A stretch of 39,261 nt of DNA from Candidatus Parabeggiatoa sp. nov. 1. Its GTDB lineage: Bacteria; Pseudomonadota; Gammaproteobacteria; Beggiatoales; Beggiatoaceae. Below the pieces are notes generated by a model. It was not told where the DNA came from. It saw only the letters and a program-made list of their open reading frames with translations, and searched no databases. A program made the translations under genes and the position numbers. This document shows, piece by piece, positions 9,685 to 19,116 of the stretch (within the stretch, counting starts at the first letter, position 1; each line of letters starts with the position of its first letter). The stretch lies in the NCBI GenBank assembly GCA_003646175.1, contig QNER01000004.1:1-39261 (forward strand), written 5' to 3'.

Positions 9685-9806
9685 ACGCGATGCTCAACTT
9701 TTTTTAAATGATTGAACTTTAAGGATTAAATTTTTTGTGGATACGCACAGCGATATCCCCCTACCATAAAACTCAATGACTTAGCAATATACGTTTCGCA
9801 TCGCGT
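9685..9806. mobile_element. Short MITE, ACGCGATGCTC family, copy A
   Basis: ACGCGATGC...GCATCGCGT termini, flanks gaatta/gaatta; copies at 31827-31951 and 32534-32655. Confidence 0.65.
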
Positions 9807-9912
9807 GAATTATGAATTAGATATAAAATTAGAGGCCGATAAATTTTATTTTATATTTAATTATCAAAAACTTAAAAGGGGTGTGATGAATGTCGGATAC
9901 AAGTTATTTTTT

Positions 9913-10332
9913 TTATACTCGATGTTCAAGTTTTTACACCTCTGCTATATAACCACAAGGATTGCTTATAAAAAAGGATAAAATTTTAAACGTTTAAGGT
10001 GAACGATAATCACATAATCAATTCGAGGTGACGATCTAATCCTTTATTATAAATAATCCTTGTAGTTATACAGCAATTGCCGCTCTTATTTTAGTTAAGT
10101 TATTGATAAATAAACGTTTTACATCACAAAATTTACGAAAGGCTCTGTAAGTGTTTGATTTTAAAAAAGGATGATAAAATCACTTTCTCTATAAAAATCA
10201 AAGAATTAATCATAGCGGTTCATAAACTTTGCATAGTAAAGTACTTATGAATCAGTCACTTATTAAAAATATGAGCGGGAACTGCTGGTAGTTATAGAGC
10301 TATCTTTGAAAAAAACTTGCGAGTCGAGTTAT
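9913..10332. repeat. Degenerate ACTCGA...CAAGTTTTT inverted-repeat element containing a ccacaaggattgcttataa-type inner inverted repeat
   Basis: ACTCGATGTTCAAGTTTTT near 9917 vs AAAAAAACTTGCGAGTCGAGT near 10310; inner ataaccacaaggattgcttataa / ttataaataatccttgtagttat. Confidence 0.45.
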
Positions 10333-10405
10333 AATAATATAAATATAATAACATAAATATTATTGGCTTACAAAATCCGTTCAGCATTTCAGTGATCAAG
10401 ACTGA

Positions 10406-10510
10406 TACGGGACTGGCGCAATAGAAATGATTGATAAGTTTTTCATAACACTTTATAAAATGAGAATGATCAAATGCACTGTCTATCAATTTGATCGCGC
10501 CAGTCCCATA
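10406..10510. promoter_or_regulatory. Inverted repeat immediately upstream of the PKS start codon
   Basis: TACGGGACTGGCGC (10406-10419) vs GCGCCAGTCCCATA (10497-10510), 13/14 match, ending 28 bp before ATG 10539. Confidence 0.4.
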
Positions 10511-10538
10511 CATGTTTTTTACTTATTGATAATGGAAT

Positions 10539-13500
10539 ATGAATACAAATATGACTAAAAATCTTCATGCAAGGACGCTAGTTGAACTCCTGTGCCACCA
10601 AGCGCAAAACCAACCTGATAAGCGGGTTTATACCTTTCTCAAAGATGGTGAGACGGAGGAAGTCAGCCTGACTTATGCCCAATTAGACCAACGTGCGCGA
10701 TCTATCGCCGCAGCACTTCAAAACATGGGGGCTGTTGAGGAACGTGCATTGTTACTTTATCCACCGGGATTAGAGTATATCGCGGCTTTTTTTGGATGCC
10801 TCTATGCTGGTGTTGTGGCAGTGCCCACGTATCCACCACATCGTAACAGACCTGATCAACGACTTCAAGCGATCGCGGCCGACGCACAAATCACTGTCGT
10901 ATTGACCACTTCTGATATTCTTTCAGGCATGACGCAAAGACTTATCCATGTACCAGAGTTGAAAAAGCCGCGCTGGTTCGCTACCGACACGCTCACCAAT
11001 GATCAAGCTAAACTGTGGCAAGAACCCGTCATAAATAGCGATACCTTAGCCTTTCTCCAATACACCTCAGGGAGTACGGGTACCCCTAAAGGAGTAATGG
11101 TGAGCCATGGTAATGTGCTATACGACGAAGAAATAATAAAGCAAGGGACTCAGCATACTGATAAAACGGTTGTTGTTGGATGGATACCCTTATTCCATGA
11201 TATGGGACTGATTGCTAATGTATTGCAGACAGTGTATATTGGTGCTTACTGTGTGATGATGTCTCCAATAGCGTTTCTACAGCGACCCTATCGTTGGTTG
11301 CAAGCGATTACAGACTATAAGGGAACAAGTTGCGTCGGGCCAAATTTTGCTTATGACTTATGTGTTCAGAAGATTACGCCCGAACAACGAGCCAAACTTG
11401 ACCTAAGCAGTTGGGAAATTGCTTTCAGTGGTGCTGAACCGGTTCGTGCCGAAACACTCGATAGGTTTGCCGATACTTTCAAAACCTGTGGCTTTCGCCG
11501 TGAAGCTTTTTACCCCTGTTACGGCATGGCTGAAACCACGTTATTTGTTTCTGGTGGCTTGAAAACCAAACCTCCCGTGGTTTATCAAGTTGAGGAAACC
11601 GCCCTTGAACAACATCGTGTGGTAGCTGCACAAGATGAAGAGGGTACGCGAACCCTCGTGGGTTGTGGTCGAACATGGTTAGATCAAAAAATAGTTATCG
11701 TTAATCCAGACACTTTTTCCCCCTGTTCAAGTCAACAAGTGGGCGAAATTTGGGTGTCAGGCCCAAATGTGACGCAAGGCTATTGGAATCGCCCTGAGGA
11801 AACGGAAAAAACTTTCCACGCCTATCTCGGCGATACCGGCGAAGGGCCATTTCTACGCACAGGCGATTTGGGATTTTTGCAAAACGGTGAATTGTTTGTT
11901 ACCGGTCGTCTTAAGGATCTTATCATCATTCGAGGCCGTAACCTTTATCCCCAAGATATTGAATTGACCACTGTTCGAAGCCATCCGGCCTTACGTGCCG
12001 ATGGTGGGGCCGCTTTTTCGGTAGAAATCAACGGAGAAGAGCAAGCAGTCGTTGTCCAAGAAGTAAAACGGCATTATCTGCGAAACTTGGATGTGGAGGA
12101 AGTGGTTGGTGCTATTCGTCAGGCATTGGCAGAACAACACGAGTTACCTGTTTATACCGTGTTGCTACTCAAAACTGGCCATCTCCCAAAAACATCCAGC
12201 GGCAAAGTTCAGCGTCGAAAGTCGAGAACTGAGTTTCTGGCTGGCAATCTCGCTGTTGTGGGAGAATGGCGACAAGCGGCTGAGTGTGCGGATAAGCCCT
12301 CTCTTTCTCAACCAACGTTGCCTACTTCTGAAATAATCAACTCACAGAAATTGCCAACGTCTGCGGTTATTCAGTCTTGGTTGGTGAATTGGATTGCTCA
12401 GCATCTCAAAGTCGCGGCAGATCATATAGATATTAGGGTTCCGTTGACTCGCTATGGCATGGACTCAGTGACGGCAGTCAGCTTATCAGGCGAATTGGCC
12501 GAATGGCTGGGACGGCCTATTTCTCCTACGGTAGCGTATGATTACCCCACTCTTGAGGCTTTGGTTGAGTCTCTCAATATTGGTGTTTCAAATTCAACGT
12601 TTGAATTAGAATCTGATGAACCAAAATCTAACGGGGTTATTGCTATCATCGGCATTGGCTGTCGTTTCCCGGGCGCGCCAACGATAGAAGCTTTTTGGCA
12701 GTTGTTGCGTGAGGGGAAGGATGCCATCACTGAAGTGCCACCATCACGTTGGGATGTCAATGCCTTCTACGATCCGAATCCTGATATCCCCGGCAAAATG
12801 AATACTCGCTGGGGAGGCTTTATAACGTCGGTGGAGGAGTTTGATACCAAATTTTTCGGCATTTCGCCACGCGAAGCCGAAAGTATGGATCCGCAACAAC
12901 GGTTATTGCTAGAGGTCAGTTGGGAAACCTTGGAAAATGCAGGCCAATCGCCGGAACAACTCGCTGGCAGTCAAACCGGCGTTTTTATTGGCATTAGTGG
13001 CAATGATTTTGCTCGTTTACAGTCTGAACATCGCGCTGGGTTTGATGCTTATTGGGGGACGGGCAATGCGTTGAGCATTGCAGCCAACCGTTTATCTTAT
13101 GTCTTAGATTTACATGGGCCAAGCGTTGCGGTAGATACGGCCTGTTCTTCTTCGTTGGTTGCCATTCATCAAGCTTGTCAGAGCTTACGGCAAGGGGAAT
13201 GTCAGTTGGCATTGGCTGGTGGCGTGAATCTTATCCTGACTCCCGATTTGACCCTCACTTTTTCCATTGCTGGGATGATGGCCGCTGATGGACGTTGTAA
13301 AACCTTTGATGCCAAGGCCGATGGTTATGTGCGTAGCGAAGGTTGTGGCATGGTACTCCTGAAACGGTTTGAAGAAGCGGTAACGGATGGTGACAATATC
13401 CTTGCCCTCATTAAAGGATCTGCGATAAATCAAGATGGTCAAAGCAATGGACTCACCGCACCGAATGGACTGTTTCAACAAGCCGTGGTTCGCAAAGCTT

Positions 13501-16500
13501 TAGCAAATGCTTCAGTCACCCCAGCACAAATTAGCTATGTTGAAGCCCACGGCACTGGGACTTCTTTGGGAGATCCCATTGAGGTCAATGCGTTAAAAGA
13601 AGTGCTGATGCAAGGCCGAAAACCAGAGCAGCCTTGTTGGATTGGCTCAGTGAAAACCAATCTTGGTCATTTAGAAGCAGCCGCCGGCATTGCCAGCTTA
13701 ATTAAAGTGGTACTTTCTTTACAACATCAGGAAATTTTCCCCCATTTGCATTTAAGCGAACTCAATCCACTTATTGGGATAGCAGACACACCTTTAAAAA
13801 TACCCACCCAGCGACAAACCTGGGAAATTTTCCCTACTTTTTCAACGGGGGATATGCGACGATTCGCTGGGGTGAGTTCATTTGGTTTTGGTGGCACTAA
13901 CGCGCATCTGGTGCTGGAAGAAATGCCCAAAATCGACAAAACCTCCGAGGTTTTTAAAACCTCGGAGATTTCTGTGGAAGAACGTCCTCAACATCTGTTC
14001 ACCCTCTCGGCAAAAAGTGAGTCGGCCTTACGAGAACTGGCACAAAGTTATGAAACTTATCTCAAGTCCCATTCAGAAGAATCCTTAGCCGATATTTGTT
14101 TCACCGTCAATACCGGACGTTCACATTTTAATCATCGCCTTGCTATGCTCACAGATTCTACTGTGCATTTGAGCAAACAATTGGGGGCTTTTAGGGAATG
14201 GGGAATAGGGAATGGTGGAATGGCGGGCAAGGAAGAAAATTTCCATATTGATAGGGGATTTAGGGGTGTGTTAAAGCCAAACCCAAAACCCAAGAAAATA
14301 GCGTTTTTATTCACTGGCCAAGGTGCCCAATATGTGGGTATGGGACAGCAACTTTATCAGACGCAACCCATTTTTAGTCAGATGTTGGAACGTTGTCAGG
14401 ACATTCTGCAACACATCCCCAGTCCGTCTATCGATGTGAGTCAAAAGTCGCTGCTTGAAATTATCGGGTATTTACCCGCGAAAGTTTCGAGGACTCAAAC
14501 TGCCGAAGTCGATCAGCCAGAAGGTGAAGATATCAATTATCTTCTAAACGAAACCGCCTACACCCAACCGGCTCTCTTTGCGGTAGAATATGCCCTTGCG
14601 GAGTTATGGAAATCTTGGGGCATAGCACCTGATATTGTTATGGGGCATAGTGTCGGCGAATATGTTGCTGCTTGTGTCGCTGGGGTTTTCAGCTTAGAAG
14701 ATGGCTTTAAATTGATTGCCGCGCGGGGGCGTTTAATGCAAACGCTTTGTGATAAAGGCGAGATGCTCGTGCTGTCGGTGGATGAAACGCGGGCTACCGA
14801 GATAATTGAGCCATTCGCGCAAGACGTGTCCATCGCAGCCATTAATGGCCCGAAGAATGTGGTCATTTCTGGGAAACACGAAGCCATAGAAACCATCATC
14901 GCAACTTTGAGCGCAGAAGACATCAAAACCAAACGCTTGCCCGTTTCCCACGCCTTTCATTCTCATAAGATGGAACCGATGTTGGCCGAGTTTGAGCGGG
15001 TTGCGGCCGAAATATCTTATTCCACGCCTCAAATACCTTTGTGTTCTAATCTCACCGGACAACTGGCAACAGATGAGATAGCAACTTCAGCATACTGGTG
15101 TCGTCATGTGCGTGAACCAGTGCGTTTTGCAGCGGGTATGGAAACGCTTTATCAGCAAGGCTCTGAAATTTTCTTGGAAATTGGACCCAAGCCCTCTTTG
15201 TTGAGCATGGGTTGTCAGTGTCTGCCAGAAGGTGTAGGGACTTGGCTGGTCAGTTTGCGCCAAGAATCGGAAGATTGGCAACCGTTACTCCAGAGTTTGG
15301 GAGAATTATATGTACGCGGTGTGCCTATAGATTGGTCTGGTTTTGATAAAGATTACCCACGTCACCGTCTCCTGTTACCGACTTATCCATGGCAACGTCT
15401 GCGGTATTGGGTGAAAACGGTTCAAGCTGATAATACGCCCCAGATAAATCTTGGACCCCAATCTGAAAGTTTTGAACTCCAATCTGAAAATGTGCCAGAA
15501 CCCTATCGAGAACATTTTGAGCGCGTTATGAAGGCGCAACAGAAAATGAAAGAGGTACTTTTTAAGGGAATAGATTTTTCGGTCTTAACAAAGGGACTTG
15601 ATAGCACTTACTTCGATGCTTTGGACTTAATCGCGTTAGGAAGGCAGTATCCTCATCTGGATTTGGAAGGATGCTCTATTTCTTCAGAGCAACTAGAGAT
15701 TGGTAATAGTCAGATTTGTGCTTGTGGTTTGCAAAACCGCATCAAGCTTTATCAACTGAATAGTTCAGAAGAGGAATTGCCAAGCCAATATGATTTTGTC
15801 TTGTGCTCTCAGGCGATTCATCATCTTCAGAACAAGCAGGGCGTTGTTGCCAATTTAGCACCGTCTCTTAAAAATGGCGGCCTGTTGATTTTGGTTGAAA
15901 TCATGTCAAATTTAACGGCAGCTATTGAACATCCTGATTCCTCTACCAACTTCCTTCCGAAAGAGGACTGGGCCGACTTGCTGGCTCACAATCATTTAAG
16001 GATAGTAGAATGTGTGGATGCCAGCCATGAAATGGGAAATTTGTTAGTAGAGGTGCCCAATTTTGACGAGAATTTGTCTCACCTCACCCAAGAGATTGAT
16101 GAAGTGACCAGAACGATTATGAAAGGCACTCACTTCTTAGGGGATTTGTTGCGAAAAAAGTTGGCAATTTACAGTTTATTGACCGTCCAGAAAGACAATT
16201 ATTTACGGTTCAATACGATTAGGCGCGTCAACCAAGAAAAACTTCTTTCGGCCTTCGTGCCTTATTCACAATTGTTACGCCAGTCTGAAGAGGGTGACGT
16301 TTCTCAATTTGACCATGGCATGGCGACGGATTTTAGCAACTTCACTCGCCAAGAGAGTTTAACGCGAGAGAGTCTCCTGACGACTGAACCCGAACAGCGT
16401 CAGTCACGGTTAGAATCTTATTTAATTCAACAAGTTGAACAGACCATGAAATTGAATGACTCTCAACTTGACAGACAGATGCCTTTGAACCATTTAGGCC

Positions 16501-16667
16501 TTGATTCCATGATGGCTGTTCAATTGAAAAAAGGTTTAGAAACGGAACTACAAGTAGAGGTGCCAATGGTAACACTTATGGCGGGAATCAGCGTGGTAGA
16601 ACTTACAAAGCTATTGCTGGATCAAATCCAAATCACCGAAGCTGACTCCACCTGTGTGTCACCTTGA
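10539..16667 (+). CDS. Hybrid fatty acyl-AMP ligase / type I PKS: FAAL-ACP-KS-AT-(degenerate methyltransferase)-ACP
   Basis: FAAL: YTSGSTGTPKGVMVSHGN, GWIPLFHDMGLI; ACP1 YGMDSVTA; KS DTACSSSL, EAHGTGTSLGD, NLGHLEAAAG; AT GHSVGEYVAA with HAFH (malonyl-type); MT remnant SQAIHHLQNKQGVVANLAPSLKNGGLLILVEI; ACP2 LGLDSMMAVQL; no KR/DH/ER/TE seen. Confidence 0.93.
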   Translation: MNTNMTKNLHARTLVELLCHQAQNQPDKRVYTFLKDGETEEVSLTYAQLDQRARSIAAALQNMGAVEERALLLYPPGLEYIAAFFGCLYAGVVAVPTYPPHRNRPDQRLQAIAADAQITVVLTTSDILSGMTQRLIHVPELKKPRWFATDTLTNDQAKLWQEPVINSDTLAFLQYTSGSTGTPKGVMVSHGNVLYDEEIIKQGTQHTDKTVVVGWIPLFHDMGLIANVLQTVYIGAYCVMMSPIAFLQRPYRWLQAITDYKGTSCVGPNFAYDLCVQKITPEQRAKLDLSSWEIAFSGAEPVRAETLDRFADTFKTCGFRREAFYPCYGMAETTLFVSGGLKTKPPVVYQVEETALEQHRVVAAQDEEGTRTLVGCGRTWLDQKIVIVNPDTFSPCSSQQVGEIWVSGPNVTQGYWNRPEETEKTFHAYLGDTGEGPFLRTGDLGFLQNGELFVTGRLKDLIIIRGRNLYPQDIELTTVRSHPALRADGGAAFSVEINGEEQAVVVQEVKRHYLRNLDVEEVVGAIRQALAEQHELPVYTVLLLKTGHLPKTSSGKVQRRKSRTEFLAGNLAVVGEWRQAAECADKPSLSQPTLPTSEIINSQKLPTSAVIQSWLVNWIAQHLKVAADHIDIRVPLTRYGMDSVTAVSLSGELAEWLGRPISPTVAYDYPTLEALVESLNIGVSNSTFELESDEPKSNGVIAIIGIGCRFPGAPTIEAFWQLLREGKDAITEVPPSRWDVNAFYDPNPDIPGKMNTRWGGFITSVEEFDTKFFGISPREAESMDPQQRLLLEVSWETLENAGQSPEQLAGSQTGVFIGISGNDFARLQSEHRAGFDAYWGTGNALSIAANRLSYVLDLHGPSVAVDTACSSSLVAIHQACQSLRQGECQLALAGGVNLILTPDLTLTFSIAGMMAADGRCKTFDAKADGYVRSEGCGMVLLKRFEEAVTDGDNILALIKGSAINQDGQSNGLTAPNGLFQQAVVRKALANASVTPAQISYVEAHGTGTSLGDPIEVNALKEVLMQGRKPEQPCWIGSVKTNLGHLEAAAGIASLIKVVLSLQHQEIFPHLHLSELNPLIGIADTPLKIPTQRQTWEIFPTFSTGDMRRFAGVSSFGFGGTNAHLVLEEMPKIDKTSEVFKTSEISVEERPQHLFTLSAKSESALRELAQSYETYLKSHSEESLADICFTVNTGRSHFNHRLAMLTDSTVHLSKQLGAFREWGIGNGGMAGKEENFHIDRGFRGVLKPNPKPKKIAFLFTGQGAQYVGMGQQLYQTQPIFSQMLERCQDILQHIPSPSIDVSQKSLLEIIGYLPAKVSRTQTAEVDQPEGEDINYLLNETAYTQPALFAVEYALAELWKSWGIAPDIVMGHSVGEYVAACVAGVFSLEDGFKLIAARGRLMQTLCDKGEMLVLSVDETRATEIIEPFAQDVSIAAINGPKNVVISGKHEAIETIIATLSAEDIKTKRLPVSHAFHSHKMEPMLAEFERVAAEISYSTPQIPLCSNLTGQLATDEIATSAYWCRHVREPVRFAAGMETLYQQGSEIFLEIGPKPSLLSMGCQCLPEGVGTWLVSLRQESEDWQPLLQSLGELYVRGVPIDWSGFDKDYPRHRLLLPTYPWQRLRYWVKTVQADNTPQINLGPQSESFELQSENVPEPYREHFERVMKAQQKMKEVLFKGIDFSVLTKGLDSTYFDALDLIALGRQYPHLDLEGCSISSEQLEIGNSQICACGLQNRIKLYQLNSSEEELPSQYDFVLCSQAIHHLQNKQGVVANLAPSLKNGGLLILVEIMSNLTAAIEHPDSSTNFLPKEDWADLLAHNHLRIVECVDASHEMGNLLVEVPNFDENLSHLTQEIDEVTRTIMKGTHFLGDLLRKKLAIYSLLTVQKDNYLRFNTIRRVNQEKLLSAFVPYSQLLRQSEEGDVSQFDHGMATDFSNFTRQESLTRESLLTTEPEQRQSRLESYLIQQVEQTMKLNDSQLDRQMPLNHLGLDSMMAVQLKKGLETELQVEVPMVTLMAGISVVELTKLLLDQIQITEADSTCVSP
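13943..13967. repeat. In-frame palindrome in the KS-AT linker of the PKS
   Basis: CTCCGAGGTTTT-T-AAAACCTCGGAG, 12-bp stem, encodes part of KTSEVFKTSEIS. Confidence 0.6.
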
Positions 16668-16893
16668 TTTGATGTAAAGTTTTTTTGTAGGTGTTTGGTG
16701 GGCAACAAAAACACGTTGCCCACCCTACATTATCTGTAAAAAAGAAAGGGTTTGAACACCTTCGATCTCCGATTTTTCTAAAAAATATGATTTGATTTCT
16801 CACAATGTTCAATATATTGTTGACCATTACAATTTTATTCAGAAAATTCTGATTCTGACAGTTTCAGTCTTGGCTCATTTTTGAGGTGACACA

Positions 16894-17484
16894 ATGAAAA
16901 ATTTAATGCTTCGATTATATAGAGTTGTTAGGAAAAAACATTCTTTTCAATGACTTGTCATATGAAGAACGACAACAACTGGTAGATGATATTTTGGATG
17001 AACCTATTTATTTAAAATCCGGCGACTTCATCCTGCACGAAGGGGATCCCGCCAGTGCCATGTATATCCTGTTTCAAGGTAACGCTGAGGCGATCAAGAA
17101 GGATCAAGAAAGTGGGCGTTATCATCAATTAATTATCTGAAAAACTATAGCAGCCTCTTTTAACTTAAGCCTACCCATGTTGATAAGTGCTTGCCTTTTT
17201 TATGCTTTACTTGCCCCAGTTCAAGAGTTTTTAACCCGTGGTGGACTTCAAGGGGCTTTGCAGATGTTCCTAACCGGATCTTCCACCTATCGAGTCTGGA
17301 TGGCCATTTTTATCGGCATGTGTTCATTTCTTTAAACATAGCTGCTTTTGTATTTCCAATTGGGTTGTTATGGGGTTGGTTATACGCCCGTCATGGCACC
17401 ATTATTGGGATCAGTATTTCTCATACGATTTTAGGCGTGTTCGCTTTCTATATTGTTGGTTTTGAAACCATTTTGCTCGGATGA
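16894..17484 (+). pseudogene. Decayed duplicate of the CNB-CPBP gene
   Basis: Shares TTTTTGAGGTGACACAATGAAAAATTTAATGCTT with 7145 onwards; 1-nt insertion near codon 9; ~570-bp internal deletion after YHQL; further 3' deletion; C-term LLWGWLYARHGTIIGISISHTILG conserved. Confidence 0.88.
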
Positions 17485-17635
17485 ATGCCATCTTAGGTAA
17501 AAATGATATCAACCGTTCCATTACCAAACGTCGCGATTTTTCGTTCGGAGTGCGAGGTTAACTTGCACGAGTTACGAAGAATCGTTCGTGCATTGAAGGG
17601 TGCCAAACGTATCAAAACGTAGGGAGCCTTAGCCG

Positions 17636-18856
17636 CTAGGCGTAACCCACCTTTTTGACTTCTGTTGAAACACGTCGTTTTTCTTCATCAATCGTGACTT
17701 CGAGCAAGCCATTTTTATGATCAGGCATACAATATCCCTTCACAAATTCATCCAACGTTAAGACTTGACTTGGCAACGGGGGAAATAAAGCCTTTTCTAA
17801 AGCAGTTTGTACACCAAAAGGCATACCATCTGAGCCAAAAACCAAATCCTGTCCCGGCACAAAACCAATATCATCAATCAGCATACGAAAGGGATTTATT
17901 TGTCTACAATAGTGTTCTGATAACCTATCTTGATATCGTTCAGAGTTAATACTAAAGTTAGGCTGCATCGATAAAGTAATTCCAAGTGCTTTCGCCTGTT
18001 GAGCCTCATGTCGAGAGATTAATGTGCCATGTTCAATACGTGTTGGCGGAATCTTGCCTTGTTCATTATTTATCTTATTCAATACCGTGATGATTTGTGC
18101 GATTGCCCTATCACCAATGCCATGCAAAGCCACCGCTTTATTTATCTCGGCTACTTGATTGATAAGCGCACGTAATTCTTCATCAGAGTACACCAATACG
18201 CCTTTCTCGCCAGAAGAATAAGGCACTTTAAGCGCAGCCGTTTTACTCCCTAATGCACCATCCGTAAAGACTTTAATCCCATAGACATCCTTCTGGACTT
18301 CCTGACTCAAAGAATGAAACATTTCAATATCTGCCCAAAATCGTGTCCTGTCAAAATAGCCCAGTTCTTTAAATAAAGGGATCACCCACTCAAAAGGCAA
18401 TAACATCTCTTCCGCAAACCATACGCCCTGTTGTAAAAGATAACGGTAAAAAGTTTTTACCTGTTTAGGGTGGTACGGTTTGAGACTACCGATAAATTTA
18501 AGTATCTTCGGTAAATTCTTTTCTACCCACTTCTCATCATTCATAAGCGTTAAAATCTCCTGATGAGAAGTCCCCAATTTTTCTTTGGTAGCACGGTTAA
18601 TTAAAAAGCAATGAAACGATGTATTACAAATAATAACCGGGGGTAATTGATCCAACTCATGTTCTTCAAACGAATACCAGCTGTTACTCCAGCCAACAAT
18701 AATGTTAATTTCGTCTTTATGAGCCTCTCTCATTATTGACAACGCTTCTGCTTTGGTTTGTGCATCTTTTAAGTTAATACAATCACTCAACAGGGCCGAC
18801 AAAAAAGGATGGCTGTGATGATCCTTTAATAAAGGTATTTTTGTTTTGGTTACCAT
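17636..18856 (-). CDS. Amidohydrolase family protein (YtcJ-like)
   Basis: DHHSHPF (HxH), TDGALGSKTAAL, HGIGDRA, RIEHGTL, FGSDGMPFG; start MVTKTKIPLLKDHHSH at 18856. Confidence 0.85.
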   Translation of the reverse strand: MVTKTKIPLLKDHHSHPFLSALLSDCINLKDAQTKAEALSIMREAHKDEINIIVGWSNSWYSFEEHELDQLPPVIICNTSFHCFLINRATKEKLGTSHQEILTLMNDEKWVEKNLPKILKFIGSLKPYHPKQVKTFYRYLLQQGVWFAEEMLLPFEWVIPLFKELGYFDRTRFWADIEMFHSLSQEVQKDVYGIKVFTDGALGSKTAALKVPYSSGEKGVLVYSDEELRALINQVAEINKAVALHGIGDRAIAQIITVLNKINNEQGKIPPTRIEHGTLISRHEAQQAKALGITLSMQPNFSINSERYQDRLSEHYCRQINPFRMLIDDIGFVPGQDLVFGSDGMPFGVQTALEKALFPPLPSQVLTLDEFVKGYCMPDHKNGLLEVTIDEEKRRVSTEVKKVGYA

Positions 18857-18880
18857 AATATTTATTTTTTTAGTGATTTG

Positions 18881-18913
18881 ACGGATGCTATCCCTTGAAG
18901 GGATAGCATCCGT
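18881..18913. promoter_or_regulatory. Near-perfect palindrome just upstream of the amidohydrolase start
   Basis: ACGGATGCTATCCCTT-g-AAGGGATAGCATCCGT, 16-bp stem with 1-nt loop. Confidence 0.45.
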
Positions 18914-18985
18914 TTGGAGATCAAACTCGACTTCCGGCTCGTTGCCTCTTTCTGGAAAATGAGCAACTCCTAAATAAAAAAAAAG

Positions 18986-19053
18986 GGCAACCACAAGGGA
19001 TTGCCCCTACAATATTTATTATATTCGTAGGGACGATCCTTTATGGTTACCCC
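18986..19053. repeat. GGCAACC-family palindromic repeat
   Basis: GGCAACCACAAGGGATTGCCCC ... acgatcctttatggttacccc. Confidence 0.65.
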
Positions 19054-19116
19054 TGTTTTCCTATCGTCTGGAAATTTCCGCTTTCGTACACGAGTGCCAA
19101 AAAGCGGAAATCCTCA

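Noticed and set aside
10292-10513. 73-aa minus ORF upstream of the PKS
   Set aside because: Lies within inverted-repeat, AT-rich DNA and overlaps the putative PKS leader; no homology signal
14558-14932. 124-aa minus-strand ORF inside the PKS gene
   Set aside because: Antisense shadow ORF of a strongly supported PKS frame
16633-16827. Minus ORF with CFCCPP, also at 35405-35587
   Set aside because: Arises from the GGTGGGCAACAAAAACACGTTGCCCACC hairpin repeat, not a protein family
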